A program made the translations under genes and the position numbers. The notes below the pieces were generated by a model. That model searched no databases and had not been told where the DNA came from. It saw only the letters and a list, made by a program, of their open reading frames with translations. Positions 11,734 to 21,028 of a DNA stretch of 64,000 bases are shown piece after piece. Within the stretch, counting starts at the first letter, position 1. Every line of letters begins with the position of its first letter. Origin of the DNA: Chryseobacterium sp. Leaf404. GTDB lineage: Bacteria; Bacteroidota; Bacteroidia; Flavobacteriales; Weeksellaceae. The stretch spans positions 372,745-436,744 of the forward strand of contig NZ_LMQM01000012.1 of assembly GCF_001424145.1 (NCBI RefSeq), read 5' to 3'.

Positions 11734-11736
11734 TGT

Positions 11737-12390
11737 CTAATTCTGATTTTTCTTCAGCCACTCCAATCTACGCTGGTCCGGAAGATGTTTTACGGAGAAG
11801 TTTTCGAATGTGGCTTTGAAGCCTTTTCCGTCGGGACTTGCGGCCATAAATCCGACTTGTACAGGCGTGTTGTCCTGCAAATAGGCATTACGCATCATCA
11901 CATATTCCTTATCGTCAAAGGAATAGAAAATCTCCACAGCATCGAGCCTTCGGACGGCTTTTATCCAGACAAAAGGCGGTGTTTTTTCTAAAACGATCAC
12001 GCTCCAGTCGCTGGTATTATGCGTAACCACGGTACTCAGATTATACTTTCCGTCTACGAATTCTACTCCTGCTTTGATGTAATTTTTCGCATCAATCCTC
12101 AGCATAAGACCCATCTGGTCGAAGCGGGCTTTGTAATCTCCTGTGATTTTCACTTTGGTTTCAAATTCGCCGCCGTAAGTTGAGTAATAAAATGGTGCGT
12201 CGTCAACCGTAAAACCATAATGCGAAATCCTCCAGTAATCGCTTTGCGGCGTAACGTTCATTATTAGTTTTTTATCTTTAATTTCCCATTGTGAAGGTTC
12301 GTTAAACCAAGTCATTTTTTCGAGAGACTGTGCTTTTAGAACTTGAAATAAGTTGAAAAAGATGATCGATGAAAGTATTATTTTTTTCAT
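11737..12390 (-). CDS. Exported DUF1349-family protein
   Basis: A 217-residue protein with a signal peptide (1-20, VLKAQ). The body (WFNEPSQWEIKDKKLIMNV, then FDQMGLMLRIDAKNYIKAGVEFVDG) is the concanavalin-like sandwich of DUF1349 proteins, which resemble glycan-binding or glycosidase-like folds. It begins 11 bases after the sugar O-acetyltransferase gene, so the two are co-transcribed and may both deal with sugars. No catalytic activity can be assigned. Confidence 0.82.
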   Translation of the reverse strand: MKKIILSSIIFFNLFQVLKAQSLEKMTWFNEPSQWEIKDKKLIMNVTPQSDYWRISHYGFTVDDAPFYYSTYGGEFETKVKITGDYKARFDQMGLMLRIDAKNYIKAGVEFVDGKYNLSTVVTHNTSDWSVIVLEKTPPFVWIKAVRRLDAVEIFYSFDDKEYVMMRNAYLQDNTPVQVGFMAASPDGKGFKATFENFSVKHLPDQRRLEWLKKNQN

Positions 12391-12401
12391 TTTAATCTAA
12401 T

Positions 12402-12962
12402 TTATAATTCCCGTATTTCTCTACAAGGATTTCCAACCGCCAAAACATTTGCCGGAATATCTTTCGTTACCACACTTCCCGCCCCGATGACCGTATTGTC
12501 GCCAATGGTGACACCCGGAAGAATGCTGCAGCCTGCGCCAATCCAGACATTATTGCCCACCGTGATTGGATATGCGTATTCTAAAGCTTTGTTGCGGTGT
12601 TCCACATCGAAAGGATGTCCGGCGGTGTAAAAACCGCAGTTGGGAGCGATAAAAACATTGTCTCCGAAGGTTACTTTTGCACAATCGAGAATCACGACGT
12701 TGACGTTGGTGTAGAAATTCTCGCCAACCTCAATATTGTAGCCATAATCGCAGTAGAAAGGCTGCTCGATATGGAACATTTTTCCGGTTTTGCCGAAGAG
12801 TTTTTTGATTAAGGCTTTTCTTTCTTGGAACCTGGAAGGCTGGAGATGATTGTATTCAAAACAGAAGTCTTTGGTGATATTTCTTTCTTTGATGAGATTT
12901 TGGTCTGACGCATCGTAGATTTCTCCGCTCAGCATTTTTTCTTTTTCGTTCAGATTATTCAT
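12402..12962 (-). CDS. Sugar O-acetyltransferase (maltose/galactoside type)
   Basis: A 186-residue enzyme transferring acetyl from acetyl-CoA to a sugar hydroxyl in the cytosol. The start at 12962 (MNNLNEKEKMLSGEIYDASD) matches the usual N terminus of Maa/LacA proteins; the frame stays open 29 codons more but would run into the divergent gene. The N-terminal helical cap is followed by left-handed beta-helix hexapeptide repeats (VWIGAGCSILPGVTIGDNTVIGAGSVV), and the probable catalytic His lies in TAGHPFD. The first gene of a two-gene operon with the DUF1349 protein. Confidence 0.92.
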   Translation of the reverse strand: MNNLNEKEKMLSGEIYDASDQNLIKERNITKDFCFEYNHLQPSRFQERKALIKKLFGKTGKMFHIEQPFYCDYGYNIEVGENFYTNVNVVILDCAKVTFGDNVFIAPNCGFYTAGHPFDVEHRNKALEYAYPITVGNNVWIGAGCSILPGVTIGDNTVIGAGSVVTKDIPANVLAVGNPCREIREL

Positions 12963-13039
12963 TGTATTTTTACTTTGATAATGAGCAAATGTATGGTGTT
13001 CGGCTGTTTTTATCAATACTGATTTATAACCAATTTTAT

Positions 13040-13801
13040 ATGAGAGCAATTCAATCCGACCTCAACGAAAAACTCCTGCAACAGAAATTCTCTTCCACTT
13101 CTGAAAAGGAAAATCTTCAGCTACAAAAATGTCAGGAAATTGCACAGAATTGTGCGGATTTAGAAAACGGTATTGCCGTTCTGAGCGACCTTCAAAATAA
13201 TAAAAGCTATGTTTATTCCGGAAAAATTGCCGATGAACTGAATATTTTTCAAAAACAGAAAAGTAAAGAAATTGAAAGCATTTGGGAGGAAGAACTTTTT
13301 TCTATTTTAAATGCGGAAGATGTTTTGCAGAAACATTTATTGGAACTTCAGTTTTTTCAGTTCATCAAGACGATTCCGTTTGAGGCGCACAAAGATTACT
13401 GTGTCGTAAGCAGATTGAGAATTGCCGGCAACCCAAATCAGAAGTCGCTTTTGCATAAGATGTTTTACTTCACCAACGCTGATGATAAAAATGTGGAACT
13501 GGCACTTTGTCTTTATCATTTTGACTTTCTTAACTCTTCTCTTCATCACGGGATGATCATCAATACGGCGAACAGTTCTGTCATTCATCAGACTGAAGAC
13601 GGGAACGCTTCATTTTTATCGGTTCGGGAAAAGGAAATTCTGAAGATGATTCAGGATGGGAAAAGAAGCAAGGAAATTGCGGATTTGCTTTTCATCAGTA
13701 TCAATACGGTGAATCGTCATAGGCAGAATATTCTTGAGAAACTGCGTGTCGGGAATATGACGGAAGCCTGCATGATGGCTGCAAAACTGAGGTGGATTTG
13801 A
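13040..13801 (+). CDS. LuxR-type HTH transcription regulator
   Basis: A 253-residue regulator. The start at 13040 (MRAIQSDLNEKLL) is preferred; an upstream in-frame ATG at 12962 would sit on the start of the divergent acetyltransferase gene. The N-terminal two thirds have no recognisable receiver and may be a PAS-like sensing domain. The C-terminal 65 residues form a GerE-type helix-turn-helix (SVREKEILKMIQDGK, SKEIADLLFISINTVNRHRQNI). It is divergent from the acetyltransferase/DUF1349 pair with 77 bases between, so it may control them. Inducer unknown. Confidence 0.82.
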   Translation: MRAIQSDLNEKLLQQKFSSTSEKENLQLQKCQEIAQNCADLENGIAVLSDLQNNKSYVYSGKIADELNIFQKQKSKEIESIWEEELFSILNAEDVLQKHLLELQFFQFIKTIPFEAHKDYCVVSRLRIAGNPNQKSLLHKMFYFTNADDKNVELALCLYHFDFLNSSLHHGMIINTANSSVIHQTEDGNASFLSVREKEILKMIQDGKRSKEIADLLFISINTVNRHRQNILEKLRVGNMTEACMMAAKLRWI

Positions 13802-13882
13802 TTTTTGGCAATGCCCATTCTAACATCCCGCACCAGATTTTAAATTTTAATATTTATCTTAATTTTATTCAAACAATTCATC

Positions 13883-14527
13883 ATGGATTTCCTGAAAGAC
13901 CATTCTATACAAAACGAGCTTGTTCTGATTTTCATTTCTGTGTTTCTCGGTCTCTGCATCGGTACAGAAAGAGAATACCGGAATAAATCTGCAGGTTTAC
14001 GCACTTTTATTCTGGTTTGTTTTGGGTCCTGCCTCTTCACTATTCTCTCCATAAAAATTGGGATCAACGATCCAGACCGTCTTGCCGCCAATATAATTAC
14101 CGGAATCGGATTTTTGGGAGCGGGAGTCATTTTCAAAGGTGACAATAAAATCGATGGAATTACCACAGCAACCACGATCTGGGCAACCGCTTCAATTGGA
14201 ATGGCAGTGGGCGCAGGCTACGTTTACCTATCGCTTTTAGGAACTGTTTTGGTTTTATTGATTTTGAGCTCGCTCACCTATTTTCAAAATTACATTGATC
14301 AAAATCATAAAATAAGAGAATACAGAATTGTGGTTACCAAACAGGAAGATTTAGAATACTGCGAGAATCTGTTTAAGAAAAACAATCTGAGATTCAATGT
14401 GGTAAAACAGTCTTTTTCAAAAGAAAATTCCAGCACGAGCTGGCTGCTTACGGGTAAAAATAAAAACCACGAAATGCTGATTCAACAGATGATGCAAGAC
14501 GGGAGAATAAGCTCTTTCCAGTTTTAA
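13883..14527 (+). CDS. MgtC/SapB-family membrane protein
   Basis: A 214-residue inner-membrane protein. The N-terminal 145 residues show the MgtC signature: IGTEREYRNKSAGLRTFILVC, then ITGIGFLGAGVIFKG and GITTATTIWATASIGMAVGAG, in about five transmembrane helices. The C-terminal 65 residues form a soluble tail. Members are linked to Mg2+ limitation, acid tolerance and F-ATPase inhibition in other bacteria; whether this chromosomal homologue does that is unknown. It stands alone between regulators. Confidence 0.9.
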   Translation: MDFLKDHSIQNELVLIFISVFLGLCIGTEREYRNKSAGLRTFILVCFGSCLFTILSIKIGINDPDRLAANIITGIGFLGAGVIFKGDNKIDGITTATTIWATASIGMAVGAGYVYLSLLGTVLVLLILSSLTYFQNYIDQNHKIREYRIVVTKQEDLEYCENLFKKNNLRFNVVKQSFSKENSSTSWLLTGKNKNHEMLIQQMMQDGRISSFQF

Positions 14528-14671
14528 TTTAAAACACTTTAAATCTGCGGGTTAGAGATTTTTTTACGAAAAATTTAAACCGATATTAAAAAAAACATTA
14601 AAATCCAATTTCACATTAGATTTTATGATTTATTTTTGTGGCACTAAAAACACCACATCCGAAGGTCTTTC

Positions 14672-15259
14672 ATGGAAAAATTACTCAGTATTTACAAGTC
14701 TATCAAAGAAGTATCACACGAAGAAGCTCAATACCATGTGAGTAAATTCGAAAAAATCATTTTCCCGAAGAAAAAACTGATTCTGAAAGAAGGAACAACG
14801 GAAGATTATCTGTACTTCATCGATCAAGGCATCATACGGTTTTTTGTAAATAAAACGCATCCCACAGAGCCATCCAGGGAAATTACATTTTCGTTTATAG
14901 CCCAAAATATGTTTTGCAGCGCCTATGATTCTTTTATCACCCGCCTTCCCTGCATTTATAACGTTGAAACCGTACAGGAAACAACGGTGTACAGAATTCA
15001 TTTTGATGATTTGCAGGAATTATACGCAAGATCTGCGGTTGGAAATTTCATAGGAAGAATCTCTGCCGAAAATCTGTATGTAAAGAAAACACAGCGCGAA
15101 ATATCTTTATTAACACACAGTGCAGAAGAACGTTATCTAAATCTGGCGAAAGCTTATCCCAGCTTCATTCTGGATATTCCTTTAAAACATATCGCATCTT
15201 ACATCGGGATTACTCCACAGGCATTAAGCCGCATCAGAAAGCGCATTGCGTTAACTTAG
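14672..15259 (+). CDS. Crp/Fnr-family transcription regulator
   Basis: A 195-residue regulator: cyclic-nucleotide-binding-like beta-roll (about 25-115, with LKEGTTEDYLYFIDQGIIRFF) and a C-terminal winged helix (HIASYIGITPQALSRIRKRI). The C-terminal HTH is short, as in the many Bacteroidetes Crp-like paralogues. It carries no Cys cluster, so it is not an Fnr-type iron-sulfur sensor. A TATTTTTG box lies at 14631-14638. Target genes and ligand are unknown. Confidence 0.9.
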   Translation: MEKLLSIYKSIKEVSHEEAQYHVSKFEKIIFPKKKLILKEGTTEDYLYFIDQGIIRFFVNKTHPTEPSREITFSFIAQNMFCSAYDSFITRLPCIYNVETVQETTVYRIHFDDLQELYARSAVGNFIGRISAENLYVKKTQREISLLTHSAEERYLNLAKAYPSFILDIPLKHIASYIGITPQALSRIRKRIALT

Positions 15260-15398
15260 GTTCATTTCATCTGTCTGAAATTTTTCATTATTTTGTGCTG
15301 TCAAAAAAATATGATGAAAATTTTGATGATGGATTCTCAGACTGTTCCCAGCATTGAAGTAATTTTAAATTGACGGTCTAAAAACACGCAGACAATGC

Positions 15399-15440
15399 AA
15401 AAACCCTTTCGATTAAAATTCAGGAGGGTTTTTCTTTTTT
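15399..15440 (+). terminator. Rho-independent terminator after the Crp/Fnr gene
   Basis: AAAAACCCT (15399-15407) pairs with AGGGTTTTT (15425-15433), followed by CTTTTTT. The 222-base gap between the regulator and the S46 peptidase otherwise shows only a 20-codon frame at 15311-15373 that I do not support. Confidence 0.7.
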
Positions 15441-15481
15441 CAGAAAACTTTAATTGCGTAAATTAGGCAAAAATTTTCCTA

Positions 15482-17623
15482 ATGATAAAACGTAATATTC
15501 TGATTGCTTCTGCATTCTTCAGTTTCTCTCTGGGGGTGGCTCAGCAATACGGTGGAATGTGGATCCCAACTGAGCTTAACGAAAAAGAAATGAAAGAGCT
15601 GGGTATGAAAATTTCTGCCAAAGATATATTCAGCACTCAAAAACCGAGTATTAAAGATGCTGTAGTTCAGTTCAACGGTGGCTGTACTGCCGAAATCATC
15701 TCACCGAAAGGCCTCCTGCTGACCAATCATCACTGCGGATACGGGCAGATTCAGTCACATTCTACGGTTCAGAACGACCTTCTTTCAAACGGATTCTGGG
15801 CAAAAAATATGCAGACGGAATTACCAAATCCCGGGGTAACAGTAGATTTCATCGTTGATATAAAAGATGTAAGTGCTCAGATTCTTGAAGGAACTCAAAT
15901 TCTGCAGGAGCCGGAGCTGTCAAAAAAAATCGCAGCCAATATTGAGATTTACAAAAACTCTCAGAAAAAAGAAAGTTACCAGTCTATTTCTGTGAAACCA
16001 ATGTATTACGGAAATAAATTTTACGCCTACGTCACAGAAACTTATAAAGACGTTCGTCTGGTAGGTGCACCACCGCAAAGCATCGGGAAATTCGGTTCAG
16101 ATACAGACAACTGGGTTTGGCCAAGACATACGGGAGATTTTTCTATGTTCAGGATTTATGCCGATAAAAATAATAAGCCTGCAGAATATTCTAAAGATAA
16201 CGTTCCTTATGTTCCGAAACACTATCTGCCGGTTTCTATCAAAGACAAAACAGAGAATGATTTTACTTTCGTTTACGGATTTCCGGGAAGAACCACAGAA
16301 TATCTTCCTGCCATTGCGGTTGAAAAAATCATGACGGAAATTGATCCCGCAAGAATCGCAGTACGTGAGGTGGCTCTGAAAACTTTGGACGAAAAAATGC
16401 GTACCGACAATGCCACCAGAATTAAATACGCATCCAAATACGCATCTGTAGCCAATTACTGGAAAAAATGGATAGGAGAAGTGGAAGGTTTGAAAAAATC
16501 TAATGCGGTACAGAAAAAAGCAATGTACGAAAGCACTCTGGCAGCAAAAAACCCTGAGGTGAAAGCTACCTTAGATCAAATGAGCAAATTATACAGCGCG
16601 CAGGCACCCTACGCACTAAACAACGCCTATTACAGCGAGACAGTAAGAAACGCAGAAACTTTAATGCTTGCCAACCTGTACTCTAACTATATTACTGCAG
16701 CAGAAGCCGGCAGGATGGATGAGAAGGCAACAGCCGCTTTCAAAACAAGAGTGACCAACTTTTACAAAGATTACAGCGCTGAATTAGATGCTAAAGTGAC
16801 AGCAAAACTTTTAGCCCTCTATGCAGGTAAAACTGAAGCAAGATTTTTACCGCCAGGATTTGACCAATACAAAAATGAGGCTCAGAACATTGCAAATTTT
16901 GAGGAATTATCTAAAAATTCTGTTATCACCGGAAGATCTGAAGTAAACGGAGCTTCGCTGAGTGGCGATATTGATAAAGCTTTTTCAAATCAGGATAAAT
17001 TGATCAAAGCGATAAAAAAAGATGCTGTTTACCAACTTTTTATGAGTATGAAAGATACATACACGCAAAAAGTGGATCCTGAATTTACCTCAGCCCAGAC
17101 AAAGATTGATGCGCTTCAAAAAACCTATATGGCTCAGCAAATGGCGACAGATAAAGACAGAAAATTCTTCCCGGATGCCAATTCTACACTTAGGGTAACC
17201 TACGGAAAAGTGAAAGGTTCCCAGCCAAGAGATGCTGTATCATATCATTATCAGACGCATTTATCTGGTGTAGTTGAAAAATATGTTCCCGGAGACTACG
17301 AATTTGATGTTCCGCAGAAGCTCCTTGATCTTTACAACAAAAAAGATTACGGAATTTACAAAGACAAATCCGGTGATGTACCTGTAGGATTTACAGCAAC
17401 GAACCACACTACTGGAGGAAACTCCGGTTCGCCGGCCTTGGATGCGCAGGGAAATCTTATTGGCCTGAACTTCGACAGACAGTGGGAAGGAACGATGAGC
17501 GATATTAACTACGACCCAAAATTCAGCAGAAACATTATGGTTGACACCAAATACATTCTTTTCATCATCGATAAATTTGCCGATTCTAAATGGCTGATTG
17601 ACGAAATGAAGATTGTGAAGTAA
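15482..17623 (+). CDS. S46-family dipeptidyl-peptidase, DPP11-like
   Basis: A 713-residue exported serine peptidase of family S46 with a signal peptide (1-21). It removes dipeptides from peptides in the periplasm to feed amino-acid-using cells. The double-beta-barrel chymotrypsin fold shows the catalytic His in TNHHCGYG (83-84) and Ser648 in GGNSGSP. Arg666 (NFDRQWEG) lies 18 residues after the Ser, the spacing of Ser655/Arg673 in Porphyromonas DPP11, where the Arg selects Asp/Glu at P1; DPP7 has Gly there. So DPP11-type acidic specificity is inferred. It stands alone between two terminators. Confidence 0.92.
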   Translation: MIKRNILIASAFFSFSLGVAQQYGGMWIPTELNEKEMKELGMKISAKDIFSTQKPSIKDAVVQFNGGCTAEIISPKGLLLTNHHCGYGQIQSHSTVQNDLLSNGFWAKNMQTELPNPGVTVDFIVDIKDVSAQILEGTQILQEPELSKKIAANIEIYKNSQKKESYQSISVKPMYYGNKFYAYVTETYKDVRLVGAPPQSIGKFGSDTDNWVWPRHTGDFSMFRIYADKNNKPAEYSKDNVPYVPKHYLPVSIKDKTENDFTFVYGFPGRTTEYLPAIAVEKIMTEIDPARIAVREVALKTLDEKMRTDNATRIKYASKYASVANYWKKWIGEVEGLKKSNAVQKKAMYESTLAAKNPEVKATLDQMSKLYSAQAPYALNNAYYSETVRNAETLMLANLYSNYITAAEAGRMDEKATAAFKTRVTNFYKDYSAELDAKVTAKLLALYAGKTEARFLPPGFDQYKNEAQNIANFEELSKNSVITGRSEVNGASLSGDIDKAFSNQDKLIKAIKKDAVYQLFMSMKDTYTQKVDPEFTSAQTKIDALQKTYMAQQMATDKDRKFFPDANSTLRVTYGKVKGSQPRDAVSYHYQTHLSGVVEKYVPGDYEFDVPQKLLDLYNKKDYGIYKDKSGDVPVGFTATNHTTGGNSGSPALDAQGNLIGLNFDRQWEGTMSDINYDPKFSRNIMVDTKYILFIIDKFADSKWLIDEMKIVK

Positions 17624-17643
17624 TTTTCCTTACATAAAATCTC

Positions 17644-17690
17644 AGAATCTGCTCAAAACATTGCTTTTGAGCAGATTCTTTTTTATTTTT
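17644..17690 (+). terminator. Strong Rho-independent terminator after the S46 peptidase
   Basis: AGAATCTGCTCAAAA (17644-17658) pairs perfectly with TTTTGAGCAGATTCT (17665-17679) and is followed by a T-run. It also argues that the next gene starts at 17700 rather than at the in-frame ATG at 17661 inside the stem-loop. Confidence 0.9.
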
Positions 17691-17699
17691 ACATCTGAG

Positions 17700-18647
17700 A
17701 TGCTCAAAAAGAAAATTATAAAAACTCTGGCGAATTTTGAAAATACAGATTTTTCAGAAGATTTCCCTTTGGATTACTGTCTGCCCGTGTATCACAATGT
17801 TTCTAATGAATATCTCCCCCACCTCAGGCAGATTATCAATTATAAAAACGAAAAAGAATTTGAAGCAGATCTCGATTTTTTTTCAAAACATTTTCAGTGG
17901 GTCACTTTTGAAGAATTTAAAGACTACATCAAAGGAAATTTCAAGCCTAAAAAAAAGCTAGCCCTGCTCACTTTTGACGATGGTTACAGAGAATTTTATG
18001 ATGTTGTAATTCCTATCCTGGAAAGGAAAGGAATTTATGCTATGAACTTTGTGAATCCCGCTTTTATCGACAACAAAGAACTGATGTTTCGGTGTAAAGT
18101 AAGTCTCCTGCTTGAAGTGATGAATGCAATGAAGATTACAGAAAATTTTCTGCAGAATACCCCATTTGAGCAAAAGTTTGCTCTGGATAAAATTGCTCCC
18201 AAATTCGGAATTGATTTTAAAAACTATCTTGAAGAAAAAAAACCTTACCTCACCTTAGAGCAATTGCACAAAATCAAAGAAAAGGGATTTGGAATTTCTT
18301 CACACGGCTGGGATCATCCGCTGTACCATCAACTGCCGCTTGTAGAGCAAATCAGAAATACAGTGGAAGGTTATAATTACATAAAAGAAAACGGGTTTCA
18401 TTACGAAAGTTTTGCCTTTCCTTTCACAGATTTTGGGGTTGAAAAAGCTTTCTTTGAAGAAATTTTTAAAAATAATGATCTGTTCTGCACATTCGGGAGT
18501 GCGGGAGTAAAATTAGATTCTGTAACACAAAATTTCCAGAGAATTCCCATGGAGACAGGAGAAAGTGCGGAAACAATTTTAAAAAACGAAACCGCATATT
18601 TCAGGCTGAAAAAACTCATCAACAAAAATTATATCCAGAGAAAATGA
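17700..18647 (+). CDS. Polysaccharide deacetylase (NodB-like)
   Basis: A 315-residue protein with the NodB motifs TFDDGYREF (about 96-104; Asp pair for catalysis and metal) and SHGWDHPLYH (His pair for metal). It lacks a signal peptide, so action on a cytosolic or membrane-proximal sugar precursor is likely. The start at 17700 (MLKKKIIKTLANFEN) is preferred because an earlier ATG lies in the preceding terminator. The downstream GNAT gene overlaps it by ATGA, so they are coupled. Paired deacetylase and GNAT enzymes suggest a role in surface polysaccharide or glycolipid modification; substrate unknown. Confidence 0.87.
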   Translation: MLKKKIIKTLANFENTDFSEDFPLDYCLPVYHNVSNEYLPHLRQIINYKNEKEFEADLDFFSKHFQWVTFEEFKDYIKGNFKPKKKLALLTFDDGYREFYDVVIPILERKGIYAMNFVNPAFIDNKELMFRCKVSLLLEVMNAMKITENFLQNTPFEQKFALDKIAPKFGIDFKNYLEEKKPYLTLEQLHKIKEKGFGISSHGWDHPLYHQLPLVEQIRNTVEGYNYIKENGFHYESFAFPFTDFGVEKAFFEEIFKNNDLFCTFGSAGVKLDSVTQNFQRIPMETGESAETILKNETAYFRLKKLINKNYIQRK

Positions 18648-19723
18648 CCGAACTGAAAACCCTCAACAAAGCTGCTCTGCATACATTTATTTCTTCAGGA
18701 GAATACCTTTCGGATCTTTTTATTCCCATCACGCAGCACCGCGCAGAGTCCCAGATCAGAAATCCGAAAGCTGATATAAACCAAACGCTTTTAATCCTGG
18801 CTTATGAGGGTGGGAAACTTGCAGGATACCTAGGCTGCCTCCCCGATTTCTTCATGATTAACGGTGAAAAACTGAATTATGCCTGGCTGAGTACGCTGTT
18901 TGTAAGCAGTGATTTCCGGGGGAAGAAAATTGCACAGAAGCTTTTAGACAAAGCCTTCGAAGAGTACGACGGAAATATTGCCATCACAGAATTTACTCCC
19001 GAAGCTGAGAGTCTTTACAACAAGATTAAGGTTTTTAAATATATCCCTCCAAAAAAAGGAATGAGATTTTATCTGAAAACTGATTTTCAAAACATTATTC
19101 CGGCGAAAAAAGCGCAGTTGAAAAATTTGAAACCGATTTTCAGATTTTCAGATATTATTTTGAACAGTTTGATTTCATTTAAAAATTCTTTTCAGGAAAA
19201 ACCAGATTTTAAATTTGAAATCCTGTCTGAAATTGATGAGGAAAGTAAGAATTTTATAACTCAGTTTCCTTCCAACCGAACTGCCGAAGAAATCAACTGG
19301 TTTGTAAAAAATCCATGGATTCTGGAAGGTGAAAAACCAGATTCTGATTATCTTTTTTCAAGTTATTCAAAAGAATTCAAATATTTCTGGATTAAAATTT
19401 TTGATCCGCAAAATCAGCTGGAAACTTCTGCGCTACTGCTTCTGCGTGACGGGCATTTAAAAATACCTTATATTTTTTCTGAAAACAATCTCAAAAATTT
19501 TACTGAATTTCTGTTCTGGTTTTCAGAAAAAAAGAAAGTAAAACTGATAACAAGTTATCAGACTGATTTAAACTGTGAAATTGAAAAGAGCGGAAATCTG
19601 CCGAATATCTACAGCAAGACCGCGGAAAGACGTTACATGTTTCACGAAAAAATGTTGAGCGATCTGCCAGAGAATTTTATACCGAACTTTCAGGATGGAG
19701 ACGGCGACTGCGCATTAACCTGA
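18644..19723 (+). CDS. GNAT-family N-acetyltransferase
   Basis: A 359-residue protein, its start overlapping the deacetylase stop by four bases. The N-terminal 150 residues form a GNAT domain with the acetyl-CoA loop near VSSDFRGKKIAQKLLDKAFEEY (residues about 86-107), and the C-terminal half looks like a second, degenerate GNAT-like fold. It may N-acylate the amine made by the deacetylase or act in the same surface-sugar pathway; that is inference from coupling only. Confidence 0.8.
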   Translation: MTELKTLNKAALHTFISSGEYLSDLFIPITQHRAESQIRNPKADINQTLLILAYEGGKLAGYLGCLPDFFMINGEKLNYAWLSTLFVSSDFRGKKIAQKLLDKAFEEYDGNIAITEFTPEAESLYNKIKVFKYIPPKKGMRFYLKTDFQNIIPAKKAQLKNLKPIFRFSDIILNSLISFKNSFQEKPDFKFEILSEIDEESKNFITQFPSNRTAEEINWFVKNPWILEGEKPDSDYLFSSYSKEFKYFWIKIFDPQNQLETSALLLLRDGHLKIPYIFSENNLKNFTEFLFWFSEKKKVKLITSYQTDLNCEIEKSGNLPNIYSKTAERRYMFHEKMLSDLPENFIPNFQDGDGDCALT

Positions 19724-19835
19724 TTTTATTTTTGCTTAGAGTATAATTGCAAACTGTTGATTTTCAATCCAAAAAAAGAAGTTTTATAAGATTTTTTTCG
19801 TAATTTGCTGATATCCAACATTAAAAACCGATCTT

Positions 19836-20945
19836 ATGAAAACAAAATTACTATTAGCAACAGTCTTTTTTCTGTTTTGCCACTTGCAGTATTTTGCGCA
19901 AAATGTAATTCTAGCCGTAAACTCGACCTCTAAAACAGTTGCACAGCTGAATGCCACCGACGGGACAGTGATCAATGCCAATTTCATCAACCTTTCTTCT
20001 CTGAGCCCGGGAACTATTAAAGGAATTATCCGTGTGCAGGATAAAATCTGGATTTCTGACCAGACCGATAATGTGATTTACATCTATAATCTTGATGGCA
20101 CTTATTCTTCTACTATCCCATCAACAGTGGGTTTAAGCAACATCCGCGGATTGAATGTTGTGAATAGTGAAGTTTGGGTCACGAATGCGGGTACAACCAA
20201 TGGAGCGACTGCCAATTCTATACGCAGATTAAGTTTTGCGGGTGCTTCTCTGGGAGTTTACCCTACCCTTGGCTCCCCTTTCGATGTACTTGATGTAGGA
20301 AATGGGACGGCTTACATCACATCTTTTAATTCGGAAGGAATTCAGACGATGAATTATGCAGGAACTGTGACCGGAAATTTTGTGAATTCAGGGGTTTTCA
20401 CAGGAATTCAGCAGATTACAAAACTGCAGAACGGAAATTATCTCATTGCAGTTTTTTCCAACAACAGCAGTGCAGGGAATAATGCAGGTGTCTATCATAT
20501 TTCTGCCACAAACGGCAGCATTCTCAATTCTTATTTAGTAGGAGGTGCAAGAGGATGTGCCCAAATGGGAAATGGAAATTATCTCTATACAACAGGAAGC
20601 GGTGTTTCCAGTATCAACGCGACCACGGGTGCTACTTCACTGATTATTTCAGGCAGTTATCAATATCTTAAAGCTCTTGATTTAACATTAAGTGTAAGCG
20701 AAGCAAAACAGGAAATTGAAGCAAAAATCTATCCCAATCCAACAAGCGGAATGGTAAACGTCTCGGCTGAAAATGAAATTGAAGTCATCACTTTTTACTC
20801 TTTAAACGGGCAGATTTTAAAAACTGAAAAAATCAACCGCGAGAGAAAAATCAGCCTTGATATTTCGGGATTTTCATCAGGAATTTATCTTATAAAGGTG
20901 AAAACAAACAAAGGTGAAAAAACAGTGAAAATTATCAAAAAATAA
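19836..20945 (+). CDS. Secreted beta-propeller protein with T9SS sorting domain
   Basis: A 369-residue secreted protein. After the signal peptide (1-21) is a propeller-like region of repeated strands (VQDKIWISDQTDNVIYIYN, VNSEVWVTNAGT, NGNYLIAVFSNN and others, about 25-280). The last 75 residues (IYPNPTSGMVNVSAE ... FSSGIYLIKVKTNKGEKTVKIIKK) are a type A C-terminal domain directing export through the type IX secretion system and attachment to the cell surface. No enzymatic motif is visible. It ends just before a bidirectional terminator. Confidence 0.9.
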   Translation: MKTKLLLATVFFLFCHLQYFAQNVILAVNSTSKTVAQLNATDGTVINANFINLSSLSPGTIKGIIRVQDKIWISDQTDNVIYIYNLDGTYSSTIPSTVGLSNIRGLNVVNSEVWVTNAGTTNGATANSIRRLSFAGASLGVYPTLGSPFDVLDVGNGTAYITSFNSEGIQTMNYAGTVTGNFVNSGVFTGIQQITKLQNGNYLIAVFSNNSSAGNNAGVYHISATNGSILNSYLVGGARGCAQMGNGNYLYTTGSGVSSINATTGATSLIISGSYQYLKALDLTLSVSEAKQEIEAKIYPNPTSGMVNVSAENEIEVITFYSLNGQILKTEKINRERKISLDISGFSSGIYLIKVKTNKGEKTVKIIKK

Positions 20946-20975
20946 TTCGGATTTTCTTTCACTGAAAAACAAATT

Positions 20976-21013
20976 AAAAGGCGACAATTCAGTCCTGTCG
21001 CCTTTTTATTTTT
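20976..21013. terminator. Bidirectional terminator between convergent genes
   Basis: AAAAGGCGACA (20976-20986) pairs exactly with TGTCGCCTTTT (20996-21006), A-rich before and T-rich after, between the T9SS cargo gene and the M16 peptidase. Confidence 0.9.
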
Positions 21014-21028
21014 AAAACATTTCTAATA

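Noticed and set aside
13792-13986. 64-codon frame overlapping the LuxR and MgtC genes
   Set aside because: It overlaps two well-supported genes in another frame and has no family pattern.
15311-15373. 20-codon frame (MMKILMMDSQ...) between the Crp/Fnr gene and its terminator
   Set aside because: Too short, no recognisable composition and no evidence of conservation from this window.
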